This document shows, piece by piece, positions 12,201 through 25,146 of a stretch of 64,000 nucleotides of DNA; positions within the stretch are counted from its first letter, which is position 1; each line of letters begins with the position of its first letter. This stretch comes from Antedon mediterranea (lineage: Eukaryota > Echinodermata > Crinoidea > Comatulida > Antedonidae). A program made the translations under genes and the position numbers. The notes below the pieces were generated by a model. It saw only the letters and a list, made by a program, of their open reading frames with translations. It had not been told where the DNA came from and searched no databases. Location: contig NC_092677.1 of NCBI RefSeq assembly GCF_964355755.1, forward strand, positions 27,746,101 to 27,810,100, written 5' to 3'.

Positions 12201-15200
12201 TAATGTACAGAGGGCAGTATAATGATATAAGCAGTGAGTTAGGCAGATCATAAGTCAGCTCTCCTTAATTGCCTAAGTCACACAGCTGACTTAGGCAGAA
12301 ACACAAAAAAATATAGTATAATGATATAAGCAGTGAGTTAGGCAGATCAAAGTCAACTCTTCTTAATTGCCTAAGTCACACAGCTGACTTAGGCAGAAAC
12401 ACAACAAATATAGTATATTGATATAAGCAGTGAGTTAGGCAGATCATAAGTCAGCTCTCCTTAATTGCCTAAGTCACACAGCTGACTTAGGCAGAAACAC
12501 AAAAAATATAGTATATTGATATAAGCAGTGAGTTAGGCAGATCATAAATCAGCTCTTCTTAATTGCCTAAGTCACACAGCTGACTTAGGCAGAAACGCAA
12601 AAAATATAGTATATTGATATAAGCAGTGAGTTAGGCCATAGAGATCTCTATGGTTAGGCAGAAAAACAAAACAAAAATTATGACTTAGACAATTTTCTTA
12701 TGAGGCTGTCGATATCATCTATATACAAAAAATGCTACCTTTATGTAACAAAATGTAATATCATCAGCTGTTCAGATTAAAATTAACACTGATGATTTTA
12801 GAAAAGGAAAGTAGCAATAAAAGAGAAAGAATTTGTAACAAATGGGTTAAAAAATATAATATAAAAATGTATTTCTCATTTTATTAAAAAGATCATGAGT
12901 CTCCTCTCCTTAATTGCCAAAGTCACACAGCTGACTTAGGCAGAAACACACAAAAAAACCCCATCTGAGCATGTGCAAATGTATATAAAAGCACTCAGAT
13001 AATGTACAGAGGGCAGTATAATGATATAAGCAAAGAGTTAGGCAGATCATAAGTCAGCTCTCCTTAATTGCCTAAGTCACACAGCTGACTTAGGCAGAAA
13101 CACAAAAAATATAATATAATGATATAAGCAGTGAGTTAGGCAGATCAAAAGTCAACTCTTCTTAATTGCCTAAGTCACACAGCTGACTTAGGCAGAAACA
13201 CAACAAATATAGTATATTGATATAAGCAGTGAGTTAGGCAGATCATAAGTCAGCTCTCCTTAATTGCCTAAGTCACACAGCTGACTTAGGCAGAAACACA
13301 AAAAATATAGTATATTGATATAAGCAGTGAGTTAGGCAGATCATAAATCAGCTCTTTTTAATTGCCTAAGTCACACAGCTGACTTAGGCAGAAACGCAAA
13401 AAATATAGTATATTGATATAAGCAGTGAGTTAGGCCATAGAGATCTCTATGGTTAGGCAGAAAAACAAAACAAAAATTATGACTTAGACAATTTTCTTAT
13501 GAGGCTGTCGATATCATCTATATACAAAAAATGCTACCTTTATGTAACAAAATGTAATAGCATCAGCTCTTCAGATTAAAATTAACACTGATGATTTTAG
13601 AAAAGGAAAGTAGCAATAAAAGAGAAAGAATTTGTAACAAATTGGTTAAAAAATATACTATAAAAATGTATTTCTCATTTTATTAAAAAGATCATGAGTC
13701 TCCTCTCCTTAATTGCCAAAGTCACACAGCTGACTTAGGCAGAAACACAAAAAAAAAACGATCTGAGCATGTGCAAATGTATATAAAAGCACTCAGATAA
13801 TGTACAGAGGGCAGTATAATGATATAAGCAGTGAGTTAGGCAGATCATAAGTCAGCTCTCCTTAATTGCCTAAGTCACACAGCTGACTTAGGCAGAAACA
13901 CAATAAAACGATCTGAGCATGTGCAAATGTATATAAAAGCACTCAGATAATGCACAGAGGGCAGTATAATGATATAAGCAGTGAGTTATGCAGATCATAA
14001 GTCAGCTCTCCTTAATTGCCTAAGTCACACAGCTGACTTAGGCAGAAACACAAAAAAATATAGTATATTGATATAAGCAGTGAGTTAGGCAGATCATAAG
14101 TCAACTCTCCTTAATTGCCTAAGTCACACAGCTGACTTAGGCAGAAACACAAACAAATATAGTATATTGATATAAGCAGTGAGTTAGGCAGATCATAAGT
14201 CAGCTCTCCATAATTGCCTAAGTCACACAGCTGACTTAGGCCGAAACACAAAAAATATAGTATATTGATATAAACAGTGAGTTAGGCCATAGAGATCTCT
14301 ATTGTTAGGCAGAAAAACAAAACAAAAATTATGACTTAGACAATTTTGTTATGAGGCTGTCGATATCATCTATATACAAAAAATGCTACCTTTAAGTAAC
14401 AAAATGTAATAGCATCAGCTCTTCAGATTAAAATTAACACTGATGGTTTTAGAAAAAGAAAGTAGCAATAAAAGAGAAAGAATTTGTAACAAATGGGTTA
14501 AAAAATATACTATAAAACTGTATTTCTCATTTTATTCAAAAAATCATGAGTCTCCTCTCCTTAATTGCCTAAGTCACACAGCTGACTTAGGCAGAAACAC
14601 AAAAAAACGATCTGAGCATGTGCAAATGTATATAAAAGCACTCAGATAATGCACAGAGGGCAGTATAATGATATAAGCAGTGAGTTATGCAGATCATAAG
14701 TCAGCTCTCCTTAGCCTAATTGCCTAAGTCACACAGCTGACTTAGGCAGAAACACAAAAATATAGTATATTGATATAAGCAGTGAGTTAGGCAGATCATA
14801 AGTCAGCTCTCCTTAATTGCCTAAGTCACACAGCTGACTTAGGCAGAAACACAAAAAATATAGTATATTGATATAAGCAGTGAGTTAGGGAGAAAAACAA
14901 ATTATGACTTAGACACTTTTGTTATGAGGCTGTCGATATCATCTATATACAAAAAATGCTACCTTTAAGTAACAAAATTTGATAGCATCAGCTCTTCAGA
15001 TTAAATATTAACACTGATGATTTTAGAAAAGGAAAGTAGCAATAAAAGAGAGAGAATTTGTAACAAATGGGTTAAAAAATATACTATAAAAATGTATTTC
15101 TTATTTTATTTAAAAAATCATGAGTCTCCTCTGCTTATTGCCTAAGTCCCACAGCTGACTTAGGCAGAATCTAAAAAAATATAGTATATTGATATAAGCA

Positions 15201-16131
15201 GTGAGTTATGCAGATCATAAGTCAGCTCTCCTTAATTGCCTAAGTCACACAGCTGACTTAGGCAGAAACACAAAAAATATAGTATATTGATATAAGCAGT
15301 GAGTTAGGCAGATCATAAGTCAGCTCTCCTTAATTGCCTAAGTCACACAGCTGACTTAGGCAGAAACACAAAAAATATAGTATATTGATATAAGCAGTGA
15401 GTTAGGCAGATCATAAATCAGCTCTTCTTAATTGCCTAAGTCACATAGCTGACTTAGGCAGAAACGCAAAAAATATAGTATATTGATATAAGCAGTGAGT
15501 TAGGCCATAGAGATCTCTATGGTTAGGCAGAAAAACAAAACAAAAATTATGACTTAGACAAATTTCTTATGAGGCTGTCGATATCATCTATATACAAAAA
15601 ATGCTACCTTTATGTAACAAAATGTAATATCATCAGCTCTTCAGATTAAAATTGACACTGATGATTTTAGAAAAGGAAAGTAGCAATAAAAGAGAAAGAA
15701 TTTGTAACAAATGGGTTAAAAAATATACTATAAAAATGTATTTCTCATTTTATTAAAAAGATCATGAGTCTCCTCTCCTTAATTGCCAAAGTCACACAGC
15801 TGACTTAGGCAGAAACACAAAAAAAAAACCGATCTGAGCATGTGCAAATGTATATAAAAGCACTCAGATAATGTACAGAGGGCAGTATAATGATATAAGC
15901 AGTGAGTTAGGCAGATCATAAGTCAGCTCTCCTTAATTGCCTAAGTCACACAGCTGACTTAGGCAGAAACACAAAAAATATAGTATAATGATATAAGCAG
16001 TGAGTTAGGCAGATCAAAGTCAACTCTTCTTAATTGCCTAAGTCACACAGCTGACTTAGGCAGAAACACAACAAATATAGTATATTGATATAAGCAGTGA
16101 GTTAGGCAGATCATAAGTCAGCTCTCCTTAA
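9250..16131. repeat. Internal duplication in the satellite, offset 4051 bp
   Basis: About 9250-12080 matches about 13300-16131 with an offset of 4051 bp. Examples are 'gctcttttta' at 9300/13351, 'ttaggccat' at 10231/14282 and the same 68-codon open frame starting at 10392/14443. The match is almost base for base over 2.8 kb, so the event is recent. At 12080 the first copy breaks: a monomer ending 'ctctccttaa' joins directly into the middle of a spacer ('tatattaaaaagatcatgag'), restarting sequence seen 383 bp earlier. That marks an unequal-exchange breakpoint. Confidence 0.85.
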
Positions 16132-19100
16132 TTGCCTAAGTCACACAGCTGACTTAGGCAGAAACACAAAAAATATAGTATATTGATATAAGCAGTGAGT
16201 TAGGCAGATCATAAATCAGCTCTTCTTAATTGCCTAAGTCACACAGCTGACTTAGGCAGAAACGCAAAAAATATAGTATATTGATATAAGCAGTGAGTTA
16301 GGCCATAGAGATCTCTATGGTTAGGCAGAAAAACAAAACAAAAATTATGACTTAGACAATTTTCTTATGAGGCTGTCGATATCATCTATAAACAAAAAAT
16401 GCTACCTTTATGTAACAAAATGTAATAGCATCAGCTCTTCAGATTAAAATTAACACTGATGATTTTAGAAAAGGAAAGTAGCAATAAAAGAGAAAGAATT
16501 TGTAACAAATTGGTTAAAAAATATACTATAAAAATGTATTTCTCATTTTATTAAAAAGATCATGAGTCTCCTCTCCTTAATTGCCAAAGTCACACAGGTG
16601 ACTTAGGCAGAAACACAAAAAAAAAAACGATCTGAGCATGTGCAAATGTATATAAAAGCACTCAGATAATGTACAGAGGGCAGTATAATGATATAAGCAG
16701 TGAGTTAGGCAGATCATAAGTCAGCTCTCCTTAATTGCCTAAGTCACACAGCTGACTTAGGCAGAAACACAATAAAACAATCTGAGCATGTGCAAATGTA
16801 TATAAAAGCACTCAGATAATGCACAGAGGGCAGTATAATGATATAAGCAGTGAGTTATGCAGATCATAAGTCAGCTCTCCTTAATTGCCTAAGTCACACA
16901 GCTGACTTAGGCAGAAACACAAAAATATAGTATATTGATATAAGCAGTGAGTTAGGCAGATCATAAGTCAACTCTCCTTAATTGCCTAAGTCACACAGCT
17001 GATTTAGGCAGAAACACAAAAAAATATAGTATATTGATATAAGCAGTGAGTTAGGCAGATCATAAGTCAGCTCTCCATAATTGCCTAAGTCACACAGCTG
17101 ACTTAGGCCGAAACACAAAAAATATAGTATATTGATATAAACAGTGAGTTAGGCCATAGAGATCTCTATTGTTAGGCAGAAAAACAAAACAAAAATTATG
17201 ACTTAGACAATTTTGTTATGAGGCTGTCGATATCATCTATATACAAAAAATGCTACCTTTAAGTAACAAAATGTAATAGCATCAGCTCTTCAGATTAAAA
17301 TTAACACTGATGGTTTTAGAAAAAGAAAGTAGCAATAAAAGAGAAAGAATTTGTAACAAATGGGTAAAAAAATATAATATAAAACTGTATTTCTCATTTT
17401 ATTAAAAAAATCATGAGTCTCCTCTCCTTAATTGCCTAAGTCACACAGCTGACTTAGGCAGAAACACAAAAAAACGATCTGAGCATGTGCAAATGTATAT
17501 AAAAGCACTCAGATAATGCACAGAGGGCAGTATAATGATATAAGCAGTGAGTTATGCAGATCATAAGTCAGCTCTCCTTAGCCTAATTGCCTAAGTCACA
17601 CAGCTGACTTAGGCAGAAACACAAAAATATAGTATATTGATATAAGCAGTGAGTTAGGCAGATCATAAGTCAGCTCTCCTTAATTGCCTAAGTCACACAG
17701 CTGACTTAGGCAGAAACACAAAAAATATAGTATATTGATATAAGCAGTGAGTTAGGCAGATCATAAGTCAGCTCTCCATAATTGCCTAAGTCACACAGCT
17801 GACTTAGGCCGAAACACAAAAAATATAGTATATTGATATAAGCAGTGAGTTAGGGAGAAAAACAAATTATGACTTAGACACTTTTGTTATGAGGCTGTCG
17901 ATATCATCTATATACAAAAAATGCTACCTTTAAGTAACAAAATTTGATAGCATCAGCTCTTCAGATTAAAATTAACACTGATGATTTTAGAAAAGGAAAG
18001 TAGCAATAAAAAAAAGAGAATTTGTAACAAATGGGTTAAAAAATATACTATAAAAATGTATTTCTTATTTTATTTAAAAAATCATGAGTCTCCTCTGCTT
18101 AATTGCCTAAGTCCCACAGCTGACTTAGGCAGAATCTAAAAAAATATAGTATATTGATATAAGCAGTGAGTTATGCAGATCATAAGTCAGCTCTCCTTAA
18201 TTGCCTAAGTCACACAGCTGACTTAGGCAGAAACACAAAAAATATAGTATATTGATATAAGCAGTGAGTTAGGCAGATCATAAGTCAGCTCTCCTTAATT
18301 GCCTAAGTCACACAGCTGACTTAGGCAGAAACACAAAAAATATAGTATATTGATATAAGCAGTGAGTTAGGCAGATCATAAATCAGCTCTTCTTAATTGC
18401 CTAAGTCACATAGCTGACTTAGGCAGAAACGCAAAAAATATAGTATATTGATATAAGCAGTGAGTTAGGCCATAGAGATCTCTATGGTTAGGCAGAAAAA
18501 CAAAACAAAAATTATGACTTAGACAATTTTCTTATGAGGCTGTCGATATCATCTATATACAAAAAATGCTACCTTTATGTAACAAAATGTAATAGCATCA
18601 GCTCTTCAGATTAAAATTAACACTGATGATTTTAGAAAAGGAAAGTAGCAATAGAAGAGAAAGAATTTGTAACAAATGGGTTAAAAAATATACTATAAAA
18701 CTGTATATCTCATTTTATTAAAAAAATCATGAGTCTCCTCTCCTTAATTGCCTAAGTCACACAGCTGACTTAGGCAGAAACACAGAAAACGATCTGAGCA
18801 TGTGCAAATGTATATAAAAGCACTCATATAATGTACAGAGGGCAGTATAATGATATAAGCAGTGAGTTAGGCAGATCAAAAGTCAGCTCTCCTTAATTGC
18901 CTAAGTCACACAGCTGACTTAGGCAGAAATTCAAAAAATATAGTATATTGATATAAGCAGTGAGTTAGGCAGATCATAAGTCAGCTCTCCTTAATTGCCT
19001 AAGTCACACAGCTGACTTAGGCAGAAATTCAAAAAATATAGTATATTGATATAAGCAGTGAGTTAGGCAGATCATAAGTCAGCTCTCCTTAATTGCCTAA

Positions 19101-22100
19101 GTCACACAGAGGACTTAGGCAGAAACGCAAAAAATATTGTATATTGATATAAGCAGTGAGTTAGGCCATAGAGATCTCTATGGTTAGGCAGAAAAACAAA
19201 ACAAAAATTATGACTTAGACAATTTTCTTATGAGGCTGTCGATATCATCTATATACAAAAAATGCTACCTTTATGTAACAAAATGTAATATCATCAGCTC
19301 TTCAGATTAAAATTGACACTGATGATTTTAGAAAAGGAAAGTAGCAATAAAAGAGAAAGAATTTGTAACAAATGGGTTAAAAAATATACTATAAAAATGT
19401 ATTTCTCATTTTATTAAAAAGATCATGAGTCTCCTCTCCTTAATTGCCAAAGTCACACAGCTGACTTAGGCAGAAACACAAAAAAAAAACCGATCTGAGC
19501 ATGTGCAAATGTATATAAAAGCACTCAGATAATGTACAGAGGGCAGTATAATGATATAAGCAGGGAGTTAGGCAGATCATAAGTCAGCTCTCCTTAATTG
19601 CCTAAGTCACACAGCTGACTTAGGCAGAAATTCAAAAAATATAGTATATTGATATAAGCAGTGAGTTAGGCAGATCATAAGTCAGCTCTCCTTAATTGCC
19701 TAAGTCACACAGCTGACTTAGGCAGAAACACAAAAAATATAGTATAATGATATAAGCAGTGAGTTAGGCAGATCAAAAGTCAGCTCTTCTTAATTGCCTA
19801 AGTCACACAGCTGACTTAGGCAGAAACACAAAAAATATAGTATATTGATATAAGCAGTGAGTTAGGCAGATCATAAGTCAGCTCTCCTTAATTGCCTAAG
19901 TCACACAGCTGACTTAGGCAGAAACACAAAAAATATAGTATATTGATATAAGCAGTGAGTTAGGCAGATCATAAATCAGCTCTTCTTAATTGCCTAAGTC
20001 ACACAGCTGACTTAGGCAGAAACGCAAAAAATATAGTAAATTGATATAAGCAGTGAGTTAGGCCATAGAGATCTCTATGGTTAGGCAGAAAAACAAAACA
20101 AAAATTATGACTTAGACAATTTTCTTATGAGGCTGTCGATATCATCTATATACAAAAAATGCTACCTTTATGTAACAAAATGTAATAGCATCAGCTCTTC
20201 AGATTAAAATTAACACTGATGATTTTAGAAAAGGAAAGTAGCAATAATAGAGAAAGAATTTGTAACAAATTGGTTAAAAAATATACTATAAAAATGTATT
20301 TCTCATTTTATTAAAAAGATCATGAGTCTCCTCTCCTTAATTGCAAAAGTCACACAGCTGACTTAGGCAGAAACACAAAAAAAAAACGATCTGAGCATGT
20401 GCAAATGTATATAAAAGCACTCAGATAATGTACAGAGGGCAGTATAATGATATAAGCAGTGAGTTAGGCAGATCATAAGTCAGCTCTCCTTAATTGCCTA
20501 AGTCACACAGCTGACTTAGGCAGAAACACAAAAAAACGATCTGAGCATGTGCAAATGTATATAAAAGCACTCAGATAATGCACAGAGGGCAGTATAATGA
20601 TATAAGCAGTGAGTTATGCAGATCATAAGTCAGCTCTCCTTAATTGCCTAAGTCACACAGCTGACTTAGGCAGAAACACAAAAATATAGTATATTGATAT
20701 AAGCAGAGTTAGGCAGATCATAAGTCAGCTCTCCTTAATTTCCTAAGTCACACAGCTGACTTAGGCAGAAACACAAAAAAATATAGTATATTGATATAAG
20801 CAGTGAGTTAGGCAGATCATAAGTCAGCTCTCCATAATTGCCTAAGTCACACAGCTGACTTAGGCCGAAACACAAAAAATATAGTATATTGATATAAGCA
20901 GTGAGTTAGGCCATAGAGATCTCTATTGTTAGGCAGAAAAACAAAACAAAAATTATGACTTAGACAATTTTGTTATGAGGCTGTCGATATCATCTATATA
21001 CAAAAAATGCTACCTTTAAGTAACAAAATGTAATAGCATCAGCTCTTCAGATTAAAATTAACACTGATGGTTTTAGAAAAAGAAAGTAGCAATAAAAGAG
21101 AAAGAATTTGTAACAAATGGGTTAAAAAATATACTATAAAACTGTATTTCTCATTTTATTTAAAAAATCATGAGTCTCCTCTCCTTAATTGCCTAAGTCA
21201 CACAGCTGACTTAGGCAGAAACACAAAAAAACGATCTGAGCATGTGCAAATGTATATAAAAGCACTCAGATAATGCACAGAGGGCAGTATAATGATATAA
21301 GCAGTGAGTTATGCAGATCATAAGTCAGCTCTCCTTAATTGCTTAAGTCACACAGCTGACTTAGGCAGAAACACAAAAATATAGTATATTGATATAAGCA
21401 GAGTTAGGCAGATCATAAGTCAGCTCTCCTTAATTTCCTAAGTCACACAGCTGACTTAGGCAGAAACACAAACAAATATAGTATATTGATATAAGCAGTG
21501 AGTTAGGCAGATCATAAGTCAGCTCTCCATAATTGCCTAAGTCACACAGCTGACTTAGGCCGAAACACAAAAAATATAGTATATTGATATAAGCAGTGAG
21601 TTAGGCCATAGAGATCTCTATTGTTAGGCAGAAAAACAAAACAAAAATTATGACTTAGACAATTTTGTTATGAGGCTGTCGATATCATCTATATACAAAA
21701 AATACTACCTTTAAGTAACAAAATGTAATAGCATCAGCTCTTCAGATTAAAATTAACACTGATGGTTTTAGAAAAAGAAAGTAGCAATAAAAGAGAAAGA
21801 ATTTGTAACAAATGGGTTAAAAAATATACTATAAAACTGTATTTCTCATTTTATTTAAAAAATCATGAGTCTCCTCTCCTTAATTGCCTAAGTCACACAG
21901 CTGACTTAGGCAGAAACACAAAAAAACGATCTGAGCATGTGCAAATGTATATAAAAGCACTCAGATAATGCACAGAGGGCAGTATAATGATATAAGCAGT
22001 GAGTTATGCAGATCATAAGTCAGCTCTCCTTAGCCTAATTGCCTAAGTCACACAGCTGACTTAGGCAGAAACACAAAAATATAGTATATTGACATAAGCA

Positions 22101-24319
22101 GTGAGTTAGGCAGATCATAAGTCAGCTCTCCATAATTGCCTAAGTCACACAGCTGACTTAGGCCGAAACACAAAAAATATAGTATATTGATATAAGCAGT
22201 GAGTTAGGCCATAGAGATCTCTATTGTTAGGCAGAAAAACAAAACAAAAATTATGACTTAGACAATTTCGTTATGAGGCTGTCGATATCATCTATATACA
22301 AAAAATGCTACCTTTAAGTAACAAAATGTAATAGCATCAGCTCTTCAGATTAAAATTAACACTGATGGTTTTAGAAAAAGAAAGTAGCAATAAAAGAGAA
22401 AGAATTTGTAACAAATGGGTTAAAAAATATACTATAAAACTGTATTTCTCATTTTATTTAAAAAATGATGAGTCTCCTCTCTTTAATTGCCTAAGTCACA
22501 CAGCTGACTTAGGCAGAAACACAAAAAACGATCTGAGCATGTGCAAATGTATATAAAAGCACTCAGATAATGCACAGAGGGCAGTATAATGATATAAGCA
22601 GTGAGTTATGCAGATCATAAGTCAGCTCTCCTTAGCCTAATTGCCTAAGTCACACAGCTGACTTAGGCAGAAACACAAAAATATAGTATATTGATATAAG
22701 CAGTGAGTTAGGCAGATCATAAGTCAGCTCTCCTTAATTGCCTAAGTCACACAGCTGACTTAGGCAGAAACACAAAAAATATAGTATATTGATATAAGCA
22801 GGGAGTTAGGCAGATCATAAGTCAGCTCTCCATAATTGCCTAAGTCACACAGCTGACTTAGGCAGAAACACAAAAAATATAGTATATTGATATAAGCAGT
22901 GAGTTAGGGAGAAAAACAAATTATGACTTAGACACTTTTGTTATAAGGCTGTCGATATCATCTATATACAAAAAATGCTACCTTTAAGTAACAAAATTTG
23001 ATAGCATCAGCTCTTCAGATTAAAATTAACACTGATGATTTTAGAAAAGGAAAGTAGCAATAAAAGAGAGAGAATTTGTAACAAATGGGTTAAAAAATAT
23101 ACTATAAAACTGTATTTCTCATTTTATTTAAAAAATCATGAGTCTCCTCTGCTTAATTGCCAAAGTCACACAGCTGACTTAGGCAGAAACACAAAAAAAA
23201 AACGATCTGAGCATGTGCAAATGTATATAAAAGCACTCAGATAATGTACAGAGGGCAGTATAATGATATAAGCAGTGAGTTAGGCAGATCATAAGTCAGC
23301 TCTCCTTTATTGCCTAAGTCACACAGCTGACTTAGGCAGAAACACAAAAAAACGATCTGAGCATGTGAAAATGTATATAAAAGCACTCAGATAATGCACA
23401 GAGGGCAGTATAATGATATAAGCAGTGAGTTATGCAGATCATAAGTCAGCTCTCCTTAGCCTAATTGCCTATGTCACACAGCTGACTTAGGCAGAAACAC
23501 AAAAAATATAGTATATTGATATAAGCAGTGAGTTAGGCAGATCATAAGTCAGCTCTCCATAATTGCCTAAGTCACACAGCTGACTTAGGCCGAAACACAA
23601 AAAATATAGAGAGAAAAACAAATTATGACTTAGACACTTTTGTTATGAGGCTGTCGATATCATCTATATACAAAAAATGCTACCTTTAAGTAACAACATT
23701 TGATAGCATCAGCTCTTCAGATTAAAATTAACACTGATGATTTTAGAAAAGGAAAGTAGCAATAAAAGAGAGAGAATTCTTAACAAATGGGTTAAAAAAT
23801 ATACTATAAAAATGTATTTCTTATTTTATTTAAAAAATCATGAGTCTCCTCTGCTTAATTGCCTAAGTCACACAGCTGACTTAGGCAGAATCTAAAAAAA
23901 TATAGTATATTGATATAAGCAGTGAGTTATGCCGATCATATGTCAGCTCTCCTTAATTGCCTAAGTCACACAGCTGACTTAGGCAGAAACACAAAAAATA
24001 TAGTCTATTGATATAAGCAGTGAGTTAGGCAGATCATAAGTCAGCTCTCCTTAATTGCCTAAGTCACACAGCTGACTTAGGCAGAAACACAAAAAATATA
24101 GTATATTGATATAAGCAGTGAGTTAGGCAGATCATAAGTCAGCTCTCCATAATTGCCTAAGTCACACAGCTGACTTAGGCAGAAACACAAAAAATATAGT
24201 ACATTGATATAAGCAGTGAGTTAGGCAATAGAGATCTCTATGGTTAGGCAGAAAAACAAAACAAAAATTATGACTTAGAAAATGTTGTTATGAGGCTGTC
24301 GATATCATCTATATACAAA

Positions 24320-25146
24320 CAAGGCCAACAGCCATTAAGTCGCGTGCTACAATGCATAGTGATACCGGACCGACAGACAGACCGACAGACCGACAGACAG
24401 ACCGACAGACAGACAGACAGACAGAGAGACAGACCGACCGACCGACATAGTGAACTATACTGACCGAAATTACTGAACATGTTTAAAAATGTTGAAATGT
24501 TTAAAAACATTTATTTTTTTTTAATTTACACGTGCGTAGCCTGTCACTTTCGACGTGCTCGTATAACGTAATTTCGAGTTGAAAAGTAAGTCAAGAAAAC
24601 AGAAATCGGGCAAAAAGAGTGCGCAATAACATTTAACGCGCAGTGCGCGCGCAAAAATATGCGCACTCATGGCAATTTTGTAAACGCTTAAAATTGCCTG
24701 AAATGTACTCTTATTTCATCGAAAATAAATTTTGAAAATGTTAAGCGCGCGTACGCATGCGTTACATGCGCTACGCACGTAATTGTATTGCCATATGATG
24801 ATTTATGCCCTGAAATTTATGAGTACCAAATTTTATTTAATTGTGAATCATGGTTGTGAAGATATGATTACAAACGTGATTTCGTTAAATCGTGCGTACA
24901 CCGCGTAATTTTTTATTGCGCACCCACCGTGAAAACATAACCACATTGATTCCTGGCCATAAGGAATATACTGTGAAAAATTGACCTAGCTAGATTAAAC
25001 TGATATCAAGGTAAGGTCAGAAAGCGATAAAACGCATAGTGATACCGGACCGACAGACAGACAGACAGACCGACAGACAGACCGACAGACAGACAGACAG
25101 ACCGACCGACCGACATAGTGAACTATAGATTCGCTTCCACGCGACT
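24320..25146 (+). mobile_element. Non-autonomous element inserted in a satellite spacer (copy 1, 827 bp)
   Basis: The spacer consensus 'catctatatacaaa...aaatgctacc' is interrupted here. The insert begins 'caaggcca', has an AGTCGCGTG (24338) / CACGCGACT (25138) inverted pair near its ends, and has GACA/GACC tetranucleotide runs at both sides (about 24368-24450 and 25047-25114). The body contains GC-rich 'gcgcgc' patches and no coding capacity; the open frame at 24268-24510 merely translates the tetranucleotide run. A sister copy lies 10424 bp downstream and another in a transporter intron. The transposase source is not in this window. Confidence 0.8.

Noticed and set aside
10392-22556. A recurring 60-69-residue open frame (starting MVLEKESSNKRERIC or MILEKESSNKRERIC) found many times in the satellite, for example at 10392, 14443, 21067, 21762, 22365 and 23035
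   Set aside because: It is the spacer block read into the next monomer. Most spacers carry an indel or stop that breaks it, it ends inside the palindrome/long monomer, and it has no family resemblance. Its repetition reflects DNA duplication, not protein conservation.
24268-24510. 80-residue Cys/Ser/Val-rich open frame, repeated at 34692-34934
   Set aside because: It is the translation of the GACA/GACC tetranucleotide run within a mobile element; the two copies are identical because the DNA was duplicated.
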